From assembly GCA_002722885.1 (NCBI GenBank), contig PBNE01000005.1, forward strand, positions 62,001 through 126,000: a DNA stretch of 64,000 nt, given 5' to 3'. This document shows, in pieces, positions 60,462-64,000 of the stretch. Both the position numbers and the translations under genes were made by a program. The notes beneath the pieces were generated by a model. That model saw only the letters and a list, made by a program, of their open reading frames with translations, did not search any database and was not told where the DNA came from. Source of the DNA: Rhodospirillaceae bacterium. Its GTDB lineage: Bacteria > Pseudomonadota > Alphaproteobacteria > SP197. Numbering within the stretch: the stretch's first letter is position 1; each line of letters opens with the position of its first letter.

Positions 60462-61939
60462 TGTGCCAGAGCAGCCTGCTCGCCCAGCCCCATACCCGGA
60501 ACCAGCGAGGCTGCGGCAGCCAGCGTGCCGTCGATCAACGGGCCGGAGTATACGAAGAACAGAAGGGTCACAGCCGCCGTCACACCAATCACCGGCCAGA
60601 CCTCACGACCGATCGGCTTGTCCAGTTCATCGACCGGATCGTCGAAGTACATGATCTTCACGATCCGGATGTAATAGAACGCACCGATCACGCTGGTCAG
60701 AACGCCGATGACGGCCAGGGTGTAGAGCCCCTCGTTCAGCGCCGCCATGAAGACGTAGAACTTGCCGAAGAACCCGGCGAGCGGCGGAATGCCGGCCATC
60801 GAGAACATGAAAATCGCCAGGCAAAGAGCCAGCTGCGGATGGGTGCGGGACAGGCCGGCGAGATTGTTGATACCCTCCATCATGGCACCCTGCTGGCGCA
60901 TGGCGAGAATGCAGCCCCAGGTACCAACGCCCATGACGAGGTAAATCGCCAGGTAGATCGCAACGCCGTTGATGCCCTCGGCCGTGCCGGCGGCGACACC
61001 CACCAGGGCAAAGCCGACATGACCGATAGAGCTGTACGCCATCAGACGCTTGATGTTGTTCTGACCGATGGCACCGATCGCGCCCAGGAACATCGAGGCA
61101 ACGGCCAGCAAAAAGACGATCTGCTGCCATTCGTCGAACAGACCGGCAAACGGTCCCATCAGGACGCGCATGAGAAGCGCCATCGCGGCGATCTTGGGCG
61201 CAACCGAAAAGAAAGCGGCGACCGGTGTCGGTGCACCCTCGTAGACATCGGGGGTCCACATGTGGAACGGCACGGCGGAGACCTTGAAGGCTAGACCCGC
61301 AGCAATGAACACCAGCCCGACCACAATACCCATCGAGACGTCCTGACCATCGGCCAGAAGGGTCGCCAGTGTATCGAAGGCGGTCGTGCCCGAGAAGCCG
61401 TAGACCATGGACGCGCCGTAGAGCAACATCCCCGAAGCGACCGCCCCGAGGACGAAGTACTTAAGGCCAGCCTCGCTGGAGCGCAGGTTGTCGCGCTGGA
61501 AGGCCGCGCAAACATAGAGCGCCAGGCTCTGCATCTCGAGGCCCACATAGAGCGTCATCAGATCGTTTGCCGAGATCATGATGAACATGCCCAGCGTCGC
61601 GAACACGACCAGCACGGGATATTCGAACTTGTCCATGCCTTCGCGCTGGATAAAGCCCAGAGACATGATGAGCGTCAGACCTGCGCCGATAAGCACCAGG
61701 GTCTTCATGAAGTCCCCGAAGGTGTCGATGATCACCAGCCCGCCGAAGCTGCTATCCGATGCGTCCTGTGTGTTGATCAGGATGCCGGCAACGGCAAAGA
61801 CGGCAACGGCCAGCCAAACGGCAAGACGTGTGGTGGGGCCTTTGACAAAGACGCCGAGCATGAGCAGCGCCATGCCGGCCACCGCGAACCACAGTTCGGG
61901 CAGGATGGCCTGAAGATCGGAGAGAGCGAGTTCGTGCAT
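60458..61939 (-). CDS. nuoN: NADH-quinone oxidoreductase subunit N
   Basis: A 493-residue antiporter-like membrane subunit of complex I with about 14 helices. Conserved: LMTLYVGLEMQSLALYVCAA with the key glutamate, SSEAGLKYFVLGAVASGMLL, AFKVSAVPFHMWTPDVYEGA and LMAYSSIGHVGFALVG. It contributes to proton pumping. Follows nuoM by 12 nt and is coupled to birA by a 4-nt overlap, so birA-coaX-rnj may be read from the nuo transcript. Confidence 0.97.
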   Translation of the reverse strand: MHELALSDLQAILPELWFAVAGMALLMLGVFVKGPTTRLAVWLAVAVFAVAGILINTQDASDSSFGGLVIIDTFGDFMKTLVLIGAGLTLIMSLGFIQREGMDKFEYPVLVVFATLGMFIMISANDLMTLYVGLEMQSLALYVCAAFQRDNLRSSEAGLKYFVLGAVASGMLLYGASMVYGFSGTTAFDTLATLLADGQDVSMGIVVGLVFIAAGLAFKVSAVPFHMWTPDVYEGAPTPVAAFFSVAPKIAAMALLMRVLMGPFAGLFDEWQQIVFLLAVASMFLGAIGAIGQNNIKRLMAYSSIGHVGFALVGVAAGTAEGINGVAIYLAIYLVMGVGTWGCILAMRQQGAMMEGINNLAGLSRTHPQLALCLAIFMFSMAGIPPLAGFFGKFYVFMAALNEGLYTLAVIGVLTSVIGAFYYIRIVKIMYFDDPVDELDKPIGREVWPVIGVTAAVTLLFFVYSGPLIDGTLAAAASLVPGMGLGEQAALAQ

Positions 61940-61951
61940 GCGTCCCCTCCC

Positions 61952-63457
61952 CTAGTTTCCGACCTGGGCCAGTATGGCCGAGCCCTGGGTCTGATCGACC
62001 AGATGCTCGACCGAAACATGCATGACGTTGAGGAAAGGTTCGGGCCAGACGCCCATCACCAGGACCGCGATGATCAGCGGTACGAAATAGAGCAACTCAC
62101 GGCGGTTGCAGTCTACGATGGTCTTGAGGTCTTCATGGACCAGTTCACCAAACACAACGCGGCGATAGAGCCAGAGCATGTAGGCCGCACCGAGGATGAT
62201 GCCGGTGGTCGCCAGCAGGGCGACCCAAGTGTTGGCCTGGAACGCGCCGACCAGCACAAGGAACTCGCCCACGAACCCTGACGTGCCCGGAAGTCCGACC
62301 GAGGCCAGCATGAACACCATGAAGATGAAGGCATAACGCGGCATCCGGTTCACGAGCCCGCCGTAGCGCGCGATCTCACGGCTGTGGATGCGATCGTAGA
62401 CGACACCGACACACAGGAACAACGCGGCCGAGACCACACCATGCGAGAGCATCTGATAGATGCCGCCCTCGATACCCTGCTGATTCAACGAGAAGATACC
62501 GATCGTCACGAAGCCCATATGGGCAACCGAAGAATAGGCGATCAACTTCTTCATGTCGTTCTGCATCAGCGCGACCAGCGACGTGTAGATGATGGCAATA
62601 ATCGACAGCGAGAAAACCAGCGGCGCAAAGTACTCTGAGGCTTCCGGCAACATCGGCAGCGAGAACCGAACGAAGCCGTAACCGCCCATTTTCAGCAGCA
62701 CACCAGCCAGGATCACCGAACCCGCCGTGGGCGCCTCGACGTGAGCGTCGGGCAGCCAGGTGTGCACCGGCCACATCGGCACCTTCACGGCGAAGGACGC
62801 GAACATGGCGAGCCAGAGCCAGCGCTGCATGTCCTCATCGAACCCGGCATTCATGAGGTCAGGAATCCTCGTGGTGCCCGCCTCAAAATACATCACCAGC
62901 AGCGCCACGAGCAGAAGCACGGAGCCGACCAGGGTGTAGAGGAAGAACTTGAAAGCCGAGTAGATCCGGCGCGGGCCGCCCCAGACACCGATGATCAGGA
63001 ACATCGGGATCAGCATGGCCTCGAAGAAGAGATAGAACAGGACGAAATCGAGTGAGGAGAACACACCGATCATCAGCGATTCCATGACCAGGAATGCGAT
63101 CATGTACTCCTTCACGCGCTTCTGGATCGCGGTCCACGAGCACAGGATACAAACCGGTGTCAGGAACGCGGACAGCACGATCAGAAAGAGCGAGATGCCG
63201 TCGATGCCGAGGTAGTACTGGATGCCGTAGGCAGGAATCCACGGAACCTGCTCGACGAACTGGAACTCGGCTGTCGAGGGATCGAACATGATCCAGATCG
63301 CGACGACTATCACCAGAACGATCAGCGAGCACCAAAGCGCTGCGTTACGCGCGTTCTCTGCGACACGCTCTTCATCCTCGTTGCGGATGAACAGGATGAA
63401 CGCCGAGCCGATCAGCGGCAGGAAGATGGCGAGGGAAAGAAGGGGCCAGTCAGACAT
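61952..63457 (-). CDS. nuoM: NADH-quinone oxidoreductase subunit M
   Basis: A 501-residue proton-pumping subunit of complex I. Diagnostic segments are [20 protein letters not shown] with the conserved glutamate, [20 protein letters not shown] with the lysine and HTWLPDAH block, and [16 protein letters not shown]. About 14 helices. 11 nt downstream of nuoL and 12 nt upstream of nuoN, the standard L-M-N order. Confidence 0.97.
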   Translation of the reverse strand: MSDWPLLSLAIFLPLIGSAFILFIRNEDEERVAENARNAALWCSLIVLVIVVAIWIMFDPSTAEFQFVEQVPWIPAYGIQYYLGIDGISLFLIVLSAFLTPVCILCSWTAIQKRVKEYMIAFLVMESLMIGVFSSLDFVLFYLFFEAMLIPMFLIIGVWGGPRRIYSAFKFFLYTLVGSVLLLVALLVMYFEAGTTRIPDLMNAGFDEDMQRWLWLAMFASFAVKVPMWPVHTWLPDAHVEAPTAGSVILAGVLLKMGGYGFVRFSLPMLPEASEYFAPLVFSLSIIAIIYTSLVALMQNDMKKLIAYSSVAHMGFVTIGIFSLNQQGIEGGIYQMLSHGVVSAALFLCVGVVYDRIHSREIARYGGLVNRMPRYAFIFMVFMLASVGLPGTSGFVGEFLVLVGAFQANTWVALLATTGIILGAAYMLWLYRRVVFGELVHEDLKTIVDCNRRELLYFVPLIIAVLVMGVWPEPFLNVMHVSVEHLVDQTQGSAILAQVGN

Positions 63458-63468
63458 GCAACAAACCC

Positions 63469-64000
63469 CTAGCCCAGAACCCGGAACAGGAACCAGCTGG
63501 CGACCACAACGAGGCCGATCAGCATGGCGAATGCATAGTGATAGACGTAGCCGGACTGCAGGGTCTTGGCACGGCGCGCCAGATTGAGCGTGGCCGCAGC
63601 GACACCATCCGGACCCAGGCCGTCGATAACCTCTTCGTCACCGGCTTTCCAGAGCCCAAGACCCAGCCGCTTGGCCGGACGCACGAACATCCAGTCGAAC
63701 AGCTCATCGAAGTACCACTTGTTCAGCAGGAACTTGTATAGCGGTCTGAATTGGCTCGCGAGCAGACCCGGAATGTGCCGTCGGAACATGTAGCAGACAT
63801 AAGCTGTCATGATGCCGGTTAGCACGATGATGAGGATCATCGCCTTCACCCAGAACGGGGTGTCGTCATGCGCCTTGTCGATGATGTCGTAGATATCTTC
63901 GGTGCCAGCACCGTGGCCGTCATTGTCGGATGCCGTGCCATGATCGTCCGACGAAGCTTCATCGTGCGAAACTGCGTGGGAAGACCGCTCGACCTGGGCC
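63469..64000 (-). CDS. nuoL: NADH-quinone oxidoreductase subunit L, 5' part cut by window edge
   Basis: Only the C-terminal 176 codons are inside the window. From the edge, a hydrophilic His/Asp/Ser-rich loop ([20 protein letters not shown]) leads into [19 protein letters not shown], a membrane helix, then [19 protein letters not shown] and [21 protein letters not shown], which is the conserved NuoL C-terminal region with the lateral amphipathic helix, and a last helix ending FLFRVLG. The remaining part, including the antiporter core, lies to the right. Order nuoL-nuoM-nuoN supports it. Confidence 0.93.
   Translation of the reverse strand, partial: AQVERSSHAVSHDEASSDDHGTASDNDGHGAGTEDIYDIIDKAHDDTPFWVKAMILIIVLTGIMTAYVCYMFRRHIPGLLASQFRPLYKFLLNKWYFDELFDWMFVRPAKRLGLGLWKAGDEEVIDGLGPDGVAAATLNLARRAKTLQSGYVYHYAFAMLIGLVVVASWFLFRVLG

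Overview
The window is a 64 kb stretch of moderately GC-rich chromosome from an alphaproteobacterium, most likely a Rhodospirillales-like lineage. This rests on several alphaproteobacterial traits: a fused ispDF, a dusB(nifR3)-ntrB operon, a short 440-residue ProS, LpxI instead of LpxH, a DUF1467 protein, an RNase J beside nuo, and a LexA operator of the GAAC-N7-GAAC type upstream of lexA. Nearly every base is assigned to a gene. No tRNA, rRNA, CRISPR array, insertion sequence or prophage was seen. Both ends cut a gene (ntrB on the left, nuoL on the right).

Layout. 1-2.8 kb (minus): nitrogen-regulation operon dusB-ntrB with a cytochrome c assembly-like membrane protein upstream. 2.9-5.0 kb (plus): ispDF-pgpA-pncC, overlapping by 4-8 nt. 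5.0-12 kb (minus): a DUF1989 protein, a RatA/Coq10-type START protein, lipA, and the pyruvate dehydrogenase genes lpd, pdhC, pdhB, pdhA, so lipoate synthesis sits beside the complex that needs lipoate. 12-17.6 kb (minus): ftsB, eno, kdsA, pyrG, secG, tpiA. 17.7-29.6 kb (mostly plus): ppiD, trpE, an opposing polysaccharide-deacetylase-like gene, then trpG-trpD-trpC-moaC-moeA in one chain of 4-nt overlaps, lexA, a broken comEC (minus) and gltX. 29.7-32.7 kb: gltA, a glyoxalase-like gene and an opposing Rieske oxygenase.

32.8-47.1 kb (minus) is the envelope and translation superoperon: lpxB-lpxI-lpxA-fabZ-lpxD-skp-bamA-rseP-dxr-cdsA-uppS-frr-pyrH-tsf-rpsB. It supplies lipid A, the outer-membrane assembly factor, the isoprenoid and phospholipid precursors, and ribosome components. 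47.2-55.5 kb (minus): dnaE, lolD-lolC, proS, tag, DUF1467, mce. 55.5-57.2 kb holds two tandem decayed FkbM methyltransferase genes. 57.3-64 kb (minus): rnj-coaX-birA-nuoN-nuoM-nuoL, the distal end of the complex I operon.

The window is dominated by conserved core genes and I do not see a novel multi-gene system. The points that deserve a second look are local. They are a lipA frame whose best start is ATC; an NtrC-like palindrome in front of dusB-ntrB; a 30-bp perfect palindrome with a repeated half-site in front of the pdh genes; an IspF domain with Asp in place of an active-site His; a comEC reduced to its two ends; and a tandem pair of FkbM relics that carry a stop codon at the same aligned position.
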